From Cellulomonas sp. HZM (GTDB lineage Bacteria > Actinomycetota > Actinomycetes > Actinomycetales > Cellulomonadaceae): 64,000 nucleotides of DNA. Shown piece after piece: positions 51,984 through 60,842 of this stretch; position 1 is the first letter of the stretch; each line of letters begins with the position of its first letter. Both the position numbers and the translations under genes were made by a program. The stretch spans positions 62,001 through 126,000 of the forward strand of contig NZ_JEOE01000007.1 in NCBI RefSeq assembly GCF_000708885.1. The letters run 5' to 3'. Under the pieces are notes generated by a model. The model had not been told where the DNA came from, made no database searches, and saw nothing but the letters and a program-made list of their open reading frames with translations.

Positions 51984-52883
51984 TCACCAGCGCCCGTTGC
52001 GCGGACGCGGCTGGCAGCGCGGGCACGTGTACGACGAGCGGTTCATGAACTCGTCGCGCCGCACCGGCGTCCCGCACCGCGGGCACGCCTCGCCCGCCTG
52101 GCCATACACCGCGAGCGAGCGGTCGAAGTACCCGGACGCGCCGTTCACGTTCACGTACAGCGCGTCGAAGCTGGTCCCGCCCTGGGCGAGCGCCTCCGAC
52201 ATGACGTCGCGGGCGCCCTCGAGCAGCCGGTGCGCCTCCGGGCGGCGCAGCGTGTCCGTCGCGCGCGCGTAGTGCAGGCGTGCGCGCCACAGGCCCTCGT
52301 CGGCGTAGATGTTGCCGACTCCCGAGACGAGGGTCTGGTCGAGCAGCGCGCGCTTCACGCCCGTGCGCCGGTGCCGCAGCGCGTCGACGAGCGCGTCGTC
52401 GTCGAGCGCAGGGTCGAGCAGGTCGCGCGCGATGTGCTCGACGGGCTCCGGGACGGCGGCCACGTCGGACCCGACCCCGCCGGGCGCGCCGTCCGGCGTG
52501 GGCACCAGCTCCTGCACGCTCAGGTGGCCGAACGTGCGCTGGTCGACGAAGTCGAGGGCACCCCCGTCGTCGAGCGAGAGCCGCACGCGCAGGTGGGGGT
52601 GGTCGGCGCCGTCGGCGACGTTGCCCCGCACGAGCAGCTGCCCGCTCATGCCCAGGTGCGTGAGCAGCGCGGAGCCGTCGTCGAGCAGCAGCCAGCAGAA
52701 CTTGCCGCGGCGCACCGCAGCCTCGAGCCGGCGGCCGGCGAGCCGTCCGGCGAGGTCCGCGGGGCCGCCCTCGTGACGTCGCACGCTGTACGCGCGGCGC
52801 ACGTCGACGCGTTCGACCGTGCGGCCCAGCACGTGCCGAGCGAGCCCGTCGCGGACCGTCTCGACCTCGGGGAGCTCGGGCAC
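51984..52883 (-). CDS. mutM: formamidopyrimidine-DNA glycosylase
   Basis: A 299-residue DNA repair enzyme excising 8-oxoguanine. The N-terminus (M/V)[13 protein letters not shown] provides the catalytic Pro2 and Glu3. [20 protein letters not shown] is the H2TH region, and the C-terminal zinc finger is CPRC...CPRC. GTG start at 52883 abuts the TAG stop of rnc with no gap. It converges on the dehydrogenase gene. Confidence 0.97.
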   Translation of the reverse strand: MPELPEVETVRDGLARHVLGRTVERVDVRRAYSVRRHEGGPADLAGRLAGRRLEAAVRRGKFCWLLLDDGSALLTHLGMSGQLLVRGNVADGADHPHLRVRLSLDDGGALDFVDQRTFGHLSVQELVPTPDGAPGGVGSDVAAVPEPVEHIARDLLDPALDDDALVDALRHRRTGVKRALLDQTLVSGVGNIYADEGLWRARLHYARATDTLRRPEAHRLLEGARDVMSEALAQGGTSFDALYVNVNGASGYFDRSLAVYGQAGEACPRCGTPVRRDEFMNRSSYTCPRCQPRPRNGRW

Positions 52884-53636
52884 CTACGCCTCGACCGAGG
52901 CATCGGCCGGCGTGACCCGCCCGTCGACCTGCGGCTCGCCCTCCTGGAGCGCGTGGTACGCGGCCTCGGCCGCGATCTGCTCGGCGATCTTCTTGGCCGA
53001 GCCGGTGCCGGTCCCCCGGACCTCGCCGCCCACCACCGCGCGGGCGGTGAAGGTGCGCGCGTGGTCCGGCCCCTCGCCGTCCACGTCGTAGTGCGGGCTG
53101 CCGAGCTCGAGCCGTGCCGCGAGCTCCTGCAGCGAGGTCTTCCAGTCCAGACCCGCGCCCAGGCCGGCGGCGCGCTCGAGCGTCGGGCTCAGCAGCCCGT
53201 CGACGACGCCGCGCGCGACCTCGAGCCCGTGCGAGAGGTAGATCGCGCCGAACAACGCCTCGAGCGTGTCCGACAGGATCGAGTCCTTCTGACGGCCGCC
53301 GGTCGCGAGCTCACCCTTGCCGAGCAGCACGAAGTCGCCCAGGTCGAGCGTGCGCGCGATCTCGGCGAGCGCCCGCTGCGACACCGAGGCGGCCCGCATC
53401 TTCGCGAGCGTCCCCTCGGGCAGCGTGGGGTGCCCGCGGTAGAGCGTCTCGGTCACGACGAGTCCGAGGACGGTGTCGCCGAGGAACTCGAGGCGCTCGT
53501 TCGTCGGGATCCCGCCGGCCTCGTGGGCGAACGAGCGATGGGTGAGGGCAAGCACGAGAAGCTCGGGGTCCAGATGGACCCCGAGCTTCTCGAGAAGGCT
53601 CTGCGCCGAGGCGCCCGGGCCGGACGTGCGCGTCAC
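52884..53636 (-). CDS. rnc: ribonuclease III
   Basis: A 250-residue endonuclease for double-stranded RNA. The signature [15 protein letters not shown] and downstream [18 protein letters not shown] hold the metal-binding acids. A C-terminal double-stranded RNA binding domain starts near [13 protein letters not shown] and contains [21 protein letters not shown] start at 53636. It is translationally adjacent to mutM and follows rpmF. Confidence 0.97.
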   Translation of the reverse strand: MTRTSGPGASAQSLLEKLGVHLDPELLVLALTHRSFAHEAGGIPTNERLEFLGDTVLGLVVTETLYRGHPTLPEGTLAKMRAASVSQRALAEIARTLDLGDFVLLGKGELATGGRQKDSILSDTLEALFGAIYLSHGLEVARGVVDGLLSPTLERAAGLGAGLDWKTSLQELAARLELGSPHYDVDGEGPDHARTFTARAVVGGEVRGTGTGSAKKIAEQIAAEAAYHALQEGEPQVDGRVTPADASVEA

Positions 53637-53657
53637 GCGACCGTCAGCCGACGGGCG

Positions 53658-53852
53658 TCAGTTGGCGAGCTCGCCGCGCACGGCCTCGGCGTAGGCACGG
53701 CCCTTGTACGCGCCGCACGACGGGCACGCCGCGTGGGGCAGCTTGTCGGCCTTGCACGTCGGGCACGAGGTCAGCGTCGTGGCAGTGGTCTTCCACTGCG
53801 ACCGACGCGCACGGGTGTTGCTGCGCGACATCTTGCGCTTCGGAACCGCCAC
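53658..53852 (-). CDS. rpmF: 50S ribosomal protein L32
   Basis: A 64-residue protein with [20 protein letters not shown] and the two Cys pairs CPTC and CPSC, so it is the zinc-binding form. It is only 2 bases after the DUF177 gene, the standard coupling in many bacteria. GTG start. Confidence 0.97.
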   Translation of the reverse strand: MAVPKRKMSRSNTRARRSQWKTTATTLTSCPTCKADKLPHAACPSCGAYKGRAYAEAVRGELAN

Positions 53853-53854
53853 GG

Positions 53855-54432
53855 CTAGCTCTCTTTCGTCTCGTCGACCTTGCTCGCCAGGCCGCTCAGT
53901 GCGGACCAGCGAGGGTCAAGCGTCTCATGCTGATGGTCAGGGTCGTCCGCCAGGCGCGCTCCGCAGACGGAGCACAGGCCCGGGCAGTCAGGGCGGCACA
54001 GCGGTTGGAACGGCAGTGCCGGCACCACAGTGTCCCGCACCGCGGGCTCGAGGTCGACCAGGTCGCCCTCCAGCTCGCGGACGTCCTCCTCGTCGTCACC
54101 GTCCTCGACCGCGACCGCCGCGCGCTCGGGGTAGACGTACAGCTCCGTGAGCGACACGTCGACGTCGTCGACGACCTCGCCCAGGCAGCGCACGCACTCC
54201 CCGACCGCCCGGCCACGGATGCTTCCGGTGACCAGGACCCCCTCCATGACCGCCTCGAGCCTCAGGTCCAGCTCGACGTCGGTCCCGGTGGGGATGCCGA
54301 TCACGTCCGTCCCGAGATCCTCGGGGCACCGACGGCGCGCTGCACGGTCCTCGTCGATCCCGGACGTCGGCCGAGGTCGTGCGTATCCAGCACGAACGGC
54401 GAACGGGGATCGAGGTGAACTTGGCGCTGCAC
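53855..54432 (-). CDS. DUF177/YceD family protein with apparent one-base frameshift
   Basis: From position 54323 on, the frame encodes the normal DUF177 body ([29 protein letters not shown], then the paired Cys [13 protein letters not shown]). Upstream, the conserved family start [18 protein letters not shown] lies in another frame, opening at GTG 54432 ([17 protein letters not shown]). The frames would join smoothly (GAP to EDLG) if the CCCC run at 54323-54326 (minus strand) had one more C, or if the ribosome slipped back by one. The continuous frame that reaches 54469 would replace the conserved start with Arg-rich nonsense. Family role: 23S rRNA accumulation or L32-linked ribosome assembly. 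Confidence 0.8.
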
Positions 54433-54570
54433 GGCCTTCGGTCCCCTCGTCGATCTCGGTCCGTGCCACGACCGGCAGGACCAGCGTCCAAGCCTACGGC
54501 ACCGGGCACCCGGCGCCCAAATCTCCCGACGTGTGACGTAGCCCGCTCCCGAGCAGGCCGACGGGGCAGG

Positions 54571-55053
54571 TCAGGAGGCGTCGCCGAGCCGCCCCGCGAG
54601 CTTCGCACGCCCGGCCTGGACCTGGGCGAGCACCTTGCCGAGATCGATCTCGAAGTCCGCGAGCCGACGGTCGCAGTAGTCGTCCGCGTCGCGGCGCAGC
54701 CCCTCGGCGGTCTCGTGCGCCTCGGCGACCACCTGCGCGGCCTTCTCGCGCGCCGCCACGACGACCTCCTCGGCGTCCACGAGACGTGCCTGCTCCTCGC
54801 GCGCCGCCGCCACGATCGCGTCCGCCTCGGCGCGGGCCGACGAACGCGCCGAGTCCGCCTCCGCGAGCACCTCGTCGGCCTGGCTGAGCTGCGTCGGCAG
54901 CACGTCACGCGCCTGCGCCACCAGGTCGAGCAGCTCCGCACGGCTCACCAGCACGGACGACGACATGGGCATCGAGCGCGCCGCGCTCACCGCCTGCTCG
55001 ATCGCGTCCAGCACCCCCGTGAGCCCCTCGGGCCTCGTCGTCGGTTCGCTCAC
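54571..55053 (-). CDS. SepIVA/DivIVA-like coiled-coil protein
   Basis: A 160-residue protein. The first 50 residues are a short conserved head (GLTGVLDAIEQAVSAARSMPMSSSV, then RAELLDLV). Almost all the rest is Ala/Glu/Arg heptad coiled coil (ARSSARAEADAIVAAAREEQARLVDAEE...). This resembles mycobacterial SepIVA, a DivIVA-family septation factor encoded beside the rnc-mutM cluster. GTG at 55053 overlaps the coaD stop. A role at the septum or growing pole is inferred. Confidence 0.8.
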   Translation of the reverse strand: MSEPTTRPEGLTGVLDAIEQAVSAARSMPMSSSVLVSRAELLDLVAQARDVLPTQLSQADEVLAEADSARSSARAEADAIVAAAREEQARLVDAEEVVVAAREKAAQVVAEAHETAEGLRRDADDYCDRRLADFEIDLGKVLAQVQAGRAKLAGRLGDAS

Positions 55054-55532
55054 CGTGCACCTCCCAGGGCCTCGCGGACCGCGACGGCGACGCCGCCCGG
55101 CACGAGGTCGTCGATGGGCCCGCCGAACCGGGCCACGTCCTTGACCAGCGACGACGCGATGTGCGCGAGCGCCGGGTCCCCCACGACGAACACCGTCTCG
55201 ACGTCCGTCAGGTGGCGGTTCATCAGCGCCATCGGCAGCTCCGCGTCGAAGTCCGCCCCACCGCGCAGGCCCTTGACGATCGCGCTCGCGCCGACGTCCC
55301 GCACGAAGTCGGCGAGCAACCCGTCGACGACCTCGACCCGCACGCCGTCGAGGTCCGCGAGCGCAGCCCGCGCGACCTCGACCCGTGCAGCGACGTCCAG
55401 GAGCGCGTGCTTCGAGGAGTTGCGGGCGATCCCGACGACGACCTCGTCGAACATCGACCGAGCACGCCGCACGACGTCGACATGACCGAGCGTGAGCGGG
55501 TCGAACGATCCGGGGCACACCGCGATGGTCAC
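55050..55532 (-). CDS. coaD: phosphopantetheine adenylyltransferase
   Basis: A 160-residue nucleotidyltransferase for the penultimate CoA step. Motif CPGSFDPLTLGHVDVV (residues 6-21) binds ATP. KGLRGGADFDAELPMALMN and HIASSLVKDVARFGG are the other CoaD signatures. GTG at 55532 is the start that gives the family N-terminus. The stop overlaps the SepIVA-like gene by GTGA. Confidence 0.97.
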   Translation of the reverse strand: MTIAVCPGSFDPLTLGHVDVVRRARSMFDEVVVGIARNSSKHALLDVAARVEVARAALADLDGVRVEVVDGLLADFVRDVGASAIVKGLRGGADFDAELPMALMNRHLTDVETVFVVGDPALAHIASSLVKDVARFGGPIDDLVPGGVAVAVREALGGAR

Positions 55533-55577
55533 CTGGCCAGGGTAGGCCAGGCGCGTCGGCACGGCGGTGCGTCGGCC

Positions 55578-56174
55578 TCAGCGCGGCTGCGAGGCGTGGT
55601 CGGGCTCTGGCTCGGCGTCGGGCGTCGCGGGCTCGGCGAACCACACGACCGTGTCCCCGTACGCGCGCCGGTCGAAGCGCCGCACCCCGTCCGGCCAAGC
55701 CGGTTCGGGCGTGCGGGCCGACTGCTCGACCGCGAGCACGGCGCCGTCCGCGAGCGCACCTGCGACCCCGGCGAGCACCTGGGCGAGCAGCGTCGGCGCG
55801 AGGTCGTACGGCGGGTCGACGAGGACGAGGTCCCAGGGTGCGGCCGCGGGTCTCGCGACGAAGCGCTCGGCCCGCTCTCCCGCGACGACGACGACGTCGC
55901 CGAGCCCGAGCGTCGCGACGTTGCGACGGCACACCTGCGCGGCGGCCGCGGCGTGCTCCACCAGGGTCACGGTGGCGGCCCCGCGGGACGCCGCCTCGAT
56001 CCCGAGCGCACCCGACCCTGCGAACAGGTCGAGCACGCGCGCGTCGTGCACCACGTCGAGGTGCTCGAGCCGGGAGAACAGCGCCTCGCGCACGCGCTCG
56101 CTCGTCGGCCGCGTCCCGGCACGCGGGACCTCGAGCACGCGACCGCCGACCGTGCCGGCCACGACGCGCGTCAC
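55578..56174 (-). CDS. rsmD: 16S rRNA (guanine966-N2)-methyltransferase
   Basis: A 198-residue RsmD. The N-terminus VTRVVAGTVGGRVLEVPRAGTRPTSERVREALF is the RsmD signature. The SAM-binding motif VLDLFAGSGALGIEAASRG and catalytic DPPYD follow. GTG at 56174 overlaps the stop of the upstream permease (GTGA). The rsmD-coaD pairing is widely conserved. Confidence 0.96.
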   Translation of the reverse strand: MTRVVAGTVGGRVLEVPRAGTRPTSERVREALFSRLEHLDVVHDARVLDLFAGSGALGIEAASRGAATVTLVEHAAAAAQVCRRNVATLGLGDVVVVAGERAERFVARPAAAPWDLVLVDPPYDLAPTLLAQVLAGVAGALADGAVLAVEQSARTPEPAWPDGVRRFDRRAYGDTVVWFAEPATPDAEPEPDHASQPR

Positions 56175-57802
56175 CTCGTCGCCTCGCGGCGCTGCTTCTC
56201 GAGCTCCTCCTGCGTCGCGGTCATCCGCTCGAGCAACGTTCCGGTCGCCGTCGACGACGCCACGGCCACCGCGACGACCGCGCACAGCACCTGGACCGTC
56301 ACGAGCGTCGGCGTCACCGTCCGCAGCAGGATCGCGACCCACACCGGCAGCAGCCCCAGCACCACGACGTCCGGCCCCCGCGCGAGCACCGACCCCACAC
56401 CGGTGGGCAGCGCGCCCATCGGCGTCGAGACGAGTGGCCCCGACCAGTCGGGCGCCGGGCGGTACGACGAACGCACCGCGGCTGCGGCCCACACGGGCGT
56501 CGACGCGACGCCGAGCGCGAGCCAGCCCGCGACACCCCCGGTCCACCGCCCGACCGCGGCGAACGCCACGAGCGACCAGAGCAGCATCGCGGCACCCGGC
56601 ACGACCATCCGGAGCCGCCGCACGCTCTTGAGGCCGAGCGGCAGCAGCCGGTCCAGCACGGGAGCCATCTGCGCGCGACGCGCACCCTCGCCGGTCGCGC
56701 TCATCGCGACGTAGCCGGCTACGAGCACCGACAGCAGGACGCCGAAGGGGCTCGCGAGCTGCGGCACGCTCGTCACCAGCACGGGGACGAGCGCCGCGAC
56801 CAGGATCTGCACCACGTGGCGCACGGACCGGCGCAGCACGACGAGGTCGGCCGTGACCAGCGCCGACGCCGCGCCGCGTGCCGTGCGCAGGCGCGAGGTC
56901 CGGCGTCGGGCGGGCGCCGCGGCGCCGTCGGTGAGCGCTCGGCCGAGCTCGCGAGAGTCGAGCGAGACCGCGGCGCCGACGGCCTGCGTCGCGACCGAGC
57001 CGCTCTCGCGCAGGCTGCGCTCGGGGATGCGACCCAGGCGCCGGTCGACGAGCACCGCGAGCGCGGCGACGACGAGGGCAGCACCCGCGGCACCGACCCA
57101 CGGCAGGGTCGGCACGCTGCGCACCGACCAGTCGCCGAGCGCGAGCACGACGGCGGCGACGGGCGCGGCGGCGAGCAGGAGGTCGCCCACGAGCGCCGTC
57201 GTCGACCTGCGCACGCCGCGTGACTGCAGGACGGCGGCCAACAGCACCAGCGCGGCTGCTGCGAGGGCGGCCGTCACGGCGACGCGCGCGACGTGCCCCG
57301 CCGCGTCGCTCAGCAGGCCCGCGTCGAGCAGCGCGACGAGGACCGCGCCGACGAGCGCGGCGACCACCGGCAGGCGCCTGGCGGCCGGCCGCAGCAGCCC
57401 GCGGCGGTCCACGGGCAGCGAGAGCCACCACGACGCCTCGGCGCCCCCCGCCCCCACGGGGCCGAGCCTGCCCGCGAGCGAGACGAGGATGCCCGCGAGA
57501 CCGACGACGAGGACCACGACCAGGGTCGGCAGGCTCAGGCCTCGCGGCGCGTGCACCGCGGGCTCGTCGGGCAGCGCGACGCGCAGCGCCTGCGCCGCGC
57601 CGAGCGCCAGACCGATGCCGATCGCGAGGGTGATGACCGCGTAGTAGACGTCCGAGAGGAGCGCACCGAGGCTCGCGCCACCGCGAGCGTTGCCGGCCTG
57701 CGCGGTGAACCGACGGATCGCGCGCGCGTCGGGGACCTCGCCCTCCTCGGCGGGCGAGACCGCCGGCACGTCCTGCCGCTCGCCGACCGGGTCCGAGGTC
57801 AC
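56171..57802 (-). CDS. ABC transporter membrane protein (DUF6297-like)
   Basis: A 543-residue integral protein with about 12 to 14 hydrophobic segments after a 50-residue hydrophilic start. No catalytic motif is present. Its start overlaps the stop of an ABC ATPase gene (GTGA), so it is the membrane partner. The sequence resembles a DUF6297-type actinobacterial family. Substrate and direction are unknown. A short charged C-terminal coiled segment (EELEKQRREATR) ends it. Confidence 0.8.
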   Translation of the reverse strand: MTSDPVGERQDVPAVSPAEEGEVPDARAIRRFTAQAGNARGGASLGALLSDVYYAVITLAIGIGLALGAAQALRVALPDEPAVHAPRGLSLPTLVVVLVVGLAGILVSLAGRLGPVGAGGAEASWWLSLPVDRRGLLRPAARRLPVVAALVGAVLVALLDAGLLSDAAGHVARVAVTAALAAAALVLLAAVLQSRGVRRSTTALVGDLLLAAAPVAAVVLALGDWSVRSVPTLPWVGAAGAALVVAALAVLVDRRLGRIPERSLRESGSVATQAVGAAVSLDSRELGRALTDGAAAPARRRTSRLRTARGAASALVTADLVVLRRSVRHVVQILVAALVPVLVTSVPQLASPFGVLLSVLVAGYVAMSATGEGARRAQMAPVLDRLLPLGLKSVRRLRMVVPGAAMLLWSLVAFAAVGRWTGGVAGWLALGVASTPVWAAAAVRSSYRPAPDWSGPLVSTPMGALPTGVGSVLARGPDVVVLGLLPVWVAILLRTVTPTLVTVQVLCAVVAVAVASSTATGTLLERMTATQEELEKQRREATR

Positions 57803-58500
57803 GGGTTCTCCCGGCTGATGAGCGTCGCGGCCTCCCCGGGCGGCAGGACGCGCGTCACGTCGTCCGCGACGTGCACCGCGCGGTCCGCGACCGCGAGCAC
57901 GAGGTCGGGGTCGTGCGTCGCGAGCAGCACCGCACCGCCCGCCTCCTTCTCGTCGACGAGCCGCTGCGCGAGGCGGTCGCGCATCGCGCGGTCGAGCCGC
58001 TGCTCGGGCTCGTCCAGCACCAGCAGCGAGCGCGGCCGCGCGAAGCCCGCCGCCAGCAGCAGCCGGCGGCGCTGACCCGAGGACAGCGCGACGGGCAGCG
58101 AGCGCGCGTGCTCCACGAGCCCGAACTCCTCGAGCAGCCTGCTGACGAGCTCGTCGGCCCCGAGCATGCCGTGCCCGCGCGCCGTGAGGTACAGGTGCTC
58201 CGCGACGGTGAGCGCCGGGAAGTACGCGTCGTCGTCGAGCACGCTCGCGACCGCCGTGCGGAACGCGACGTCCCGCTCGTCGACCTCGGCGCCCAGCACC
58301 GAGAGCTTCCCGCCGCTGGGGTCGAGCAGCCCGATGACCGCGCGCAGCACGGTCGACTTGCCCGAGCCGTTCGCGCCCACGAGCGCGACGGCCTTGCCGA
58401 GGTTCAGCGTGAACGTCACGGGCGCGCACACGGGTGCACCGCCGTAGCCGACGAGCAGGTCCTGGGCGCGCACGACGGGCTGGGAGACGTTCTTCGGCAC
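57799..58500 (-). CDS. ABC transporter ATP-binding protein
   Basis: A 233-residue ATPase with Walker A GANGSGKST, signature LSSGQRRRLLLAAG, Walker B SLLVLDEPEQRLD and switch His in LLATHDPDL. The family is the export or ABC-2-like type. GTG start at 58500. It is coupled to the membrane protein gene that follows. It lies downstream of recG on the same strand with a 69-base gap. Confidence 0.93.
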   Translation of the reverse strand: MPKNVSQPVVRAQDLLVGYGGAPVCAPVTFTLNLGKAVALVGANGSGKSTVLRAVIGLLDPSGGKLSVLGAEVDERDVAFRTAVASVLDDDAYFPALTVAEHLYLTARGHGMLGADELVSRLLEEFGLVEHARSLPVALSSGQRRRLLLAAGFARPRSLLVLDEPEQRLDRAMRDRLAQRLVDEKEAGGAVLLATHDPDLVLAVADRAVHVADDVTRVLPPGEAATLISRENP

Positions 58501-58569
58501 GTCGGCCAGGGTAGCCGTGCGGTCGCACGTCGGATGTCGCTCGTCGTACGACGCCCCCGGCCGGGTTGC

Positions 58570-60840
58570 TCAGCTGCGGTCCAGGAACTCGTCCCGGCTG
58601 TCGGCGAGCAGCACGTCGATCGCGGAGCGCAGCGCGGGCCACGCCTCGAGCTCGGGATCCCTCTCGACGAGCGTGCGCGCGTCGGTGCGGGCCTGCTCGA
58701 TGAGCGTGCCGTCGCGCGTCACGCGCAGCAGCCGCAGCGAGCTCGCGGCGCCCCACTGCGACGCTCCGAGCACGTCGCCCTCGCCGCGCTGCTCGAGGTC
58801 GAAGGCCGCCAGGGCGAAGCCGTCCGAGCTCTGCGCGACCGCCCGCACGCGCTCGTCCGCCGACGAGCCGGGCGGCGCGGAGCTCACGAGCAGGCACACG
58901 CCCGGCGCCGAGCCACGCCCCACCCGGCCCCGCAGCTGGTGCAGCTGCGAGACGCCGAACCGGTCGGCGTCGAGGACGACCATCGCCGTCGCCTCCGGCA
59001 CGTCCACACCGACCTCGACCACCGTCGTCGAGACCAGCACGGGTGTCGCACCGGACGCGAAGTCGGCCAGCGCGCGCTCCTTCTCCTCGGACGACATGCG
59101 TCCGTGCAGCACCCCGACGCCGATCCCCCGCAGGTCCGCCAGGCCGCGGAGCTCCTCGGCCACCTCGCTCACCGCACGCAGCGGCCTGCGTGGGGTCGCG
59201 TCGGCGTCGCCGAGCGTCACGGGCTCGACCGCGACGAGGTCGGCACCGTCGGCGTCGTCACCGTCGATCCGTGCGCACACCACGTAGGCGCGCCCACCCC
59301 GGTCGACCTCCTCGCGCACGCGCCGCCACGTGCGCGCGACCCAGACGTCGTTGTCCGCCGGCACGACGAACGACGTGATGCCGCTGCGCCCTGCGGGGAC
59401 CTCGTCGAGCACGCTCGTCTCGAGGTCGCCGAACACCGTCATCGCGACCGTGCGCGGGATGGGCGTCGCCGTCATCACCAGCAGGTGCGGGGCGGCCGCG
59501 GCCTTCGCCCGCAGCGTGTCGCGCTGCTCGACACCGAACTTGTGCTGCTCGTCGACGACGACGAGCCCGAGGTCCGCGAACTGCACGTGCGCCGAGAGCA
59601 GGGCGTGCGTGCCGACCACGATCCCCGCGCCACCTCCGGCGGCCTCCGCGAGCGCGGCCCGACGCGACGCCGCACCCGCGGAGCCCGTGAGCAGCGCGAC
59701 GCGGGTCCCGAGCTCCGCTCCCCCGAGCAGCCCGCCCTCCGCGAGATCCCCCAGCATCGCGCGCAGCGTGCGCGCGTGCTGCGCCGCGAGCACCTCGGTC
59801 GGCGCGAGCAGCGCGGCCTGACCGCCCGCGTCCACCACCTGCAGCATCGCGCGCAGCGCGACGACCGTCTTGCCCGACCCGACCTCGCCCTGGAGCAGCC
59901 TCTGCATCGGCACGGACCGTTCGAGCTCGGCCGCGATCTCGTCGCCGACGGACCGCTGGCCGGCCGTGAGGGTGAACGGCAACCGTGCGTCGAACGCGTC
60001 CAGCAGGCCGCCGGGCACCCGCGGGCGCGCGGTGGCCGGCTCGGCCGCGGCTCGCGCGCGGCGACGCGCGAGCTCCGCCTGCAGCACGAACGCCTCCTCG
60101 TACCGCAGCCGGTGGCGGGCGCGGCGCCAGTCCTGCTCGACGCGCGGCACGTGCAGGTCGCGCAACGCCTCGAGCAGCGGTCCGAGCCCGCGGGCCGCTC
60201 TGATCTCGTCGGGCACGGGGTCGGCGACGTCACCGTCGTGCAGCTGCTCGACGACGACGCGCGCCACGGCACGGATCTTCGCCGACTCGAGCTTCGCGCT
60301 CGCGGGGTAGATCGGCGTGGGCCATCCCGCCTCGGCTGCGACGCGGGCCTCGGCGTCCTCGTCGTCGTCGTCGGGACCGGAGTCGAACCAGTCCCGGCGC
60401 GGGTTGGTGAGCTGGGCCGTCCCCTGGAACAGGGAGACCTTGCCGGTGAACAACCCGCGCCTCCCCGGGCGCATCGACGCGAGCATCGCCTGCGCCATGC
60501 GCTGGCGCTTGGTGAAGAACGTGCACCGCAGCGTGCTGGTGCCGTCGGTGATCTCGAGCTCGACCCGCGGTGCGCCGGTCTGCCGCGCGACCCTGATCGT
60601 CGCGCGGCGCACCTCGGCCACGACGGAGGCGATCTCCCCCACGACGAGCCCGGAGATGTCCGTGAGGGTGCTGGGATCGGCGTACCGCCGCGGGTAGTGC
60701 CGCAGCACGTCGCCCGCCGTGCGCATCCCGAGCGCCTCGAACGCGGGCCCGGCGCGCGGTGCGAGCCTTCCCACGGGCCGGTCCAGCGGGCTCGACGACG
60801 GCGCGAGCACGGAGTCGTCGTACCGCAGGCCGTCGCTCAC
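58570..60840 (-). CDS. recG: ATP-dependent DNA helicase RecG
   Basis: A 756-residue helicase for stalled forks and Holliday junctions. The N-terminal wedge/OB part (VLRHYPRRYADPSTLTDI) precedes motor motifs: GEVGSGKT, LLAPTEVLAAQHA, VVDEQHKFGVEQR, MTATPIPRT and the C-terminal QLHQLRGRVGRG. GTG start at 60840, 2 bases after the DAK2 gene stop. The recG, DAK2 and rpmB neighbourhood is conserved across actinobacteria. Confidence 0.97.
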   Translation of the reverse strand: MSDGLRYDDSVLAPSSSPLDRPVGRLAPRAGPAFEALGMRTAGDVLRHYPRRYADPSTLTDISGLVVGEIASVVAEVRRATIRVARQTGAPRVELEITDGTSTLRCTFFTKRQRMAQAMLASMRPGRRGLFTGKVSLFQGTAQLTNPRRDWFDSGPDDDDEDAEARVAAEAGWPTPIYPASAKLESAKIRAVARVVVEQLHDGDVADPVPDEIRAARGLGPLLEALRDLHVPRVEQDWRRARHRLRYEEAFVLQAELARRRARAAAEPATARPRVPGGLLDAFDARLPFTLTAGQRSVGDEIAAELERSVPMQRLLQGEVGSGKTVVALRAMLQVVDAGGQAALLAPTEVLAAQHARTLRAMLGDLAEGGLLGGAELGTRVALLTGSAGAASRRAALAEAAGGGAGIVVGTHALLSAHVQFADLGLVVVDEQHKFGVEQRDTLRAKAAAAPHLLVMTATPIPRTVAMTVFGDLETSVLDEVPAGRSGITSFVVPADNDVWVARTWRRVREEVDRGGRAYVVCARIDGDDADGADLVAVEPVTLGDADATPRRPLRAVSEVAEELRGLADLRGIGVGVLHGRMSSEEKERALADFASGATPVLVSTTVVEVGVDVPEATAMVVLDADRFGVSQLHQLRGRVGRGSAPGVCLLVSSAPPGSSADERVRAVAQSSDGFALAAFDLEQRGEGDVLGASQWGAASSLRLLRVTRDGTLIEQARTDARTLVERDPELEAWPALRSAIDVLLADSRDEFLDRS

Positions 60841-60842
60841 GG

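Noticed and set aside
51984..56174. Possible horizontal transfer in the mutM-rsmD block
   Set aside because: Gene content and order are typical for actinobacterial chromosomes, and composition matches neighbours.
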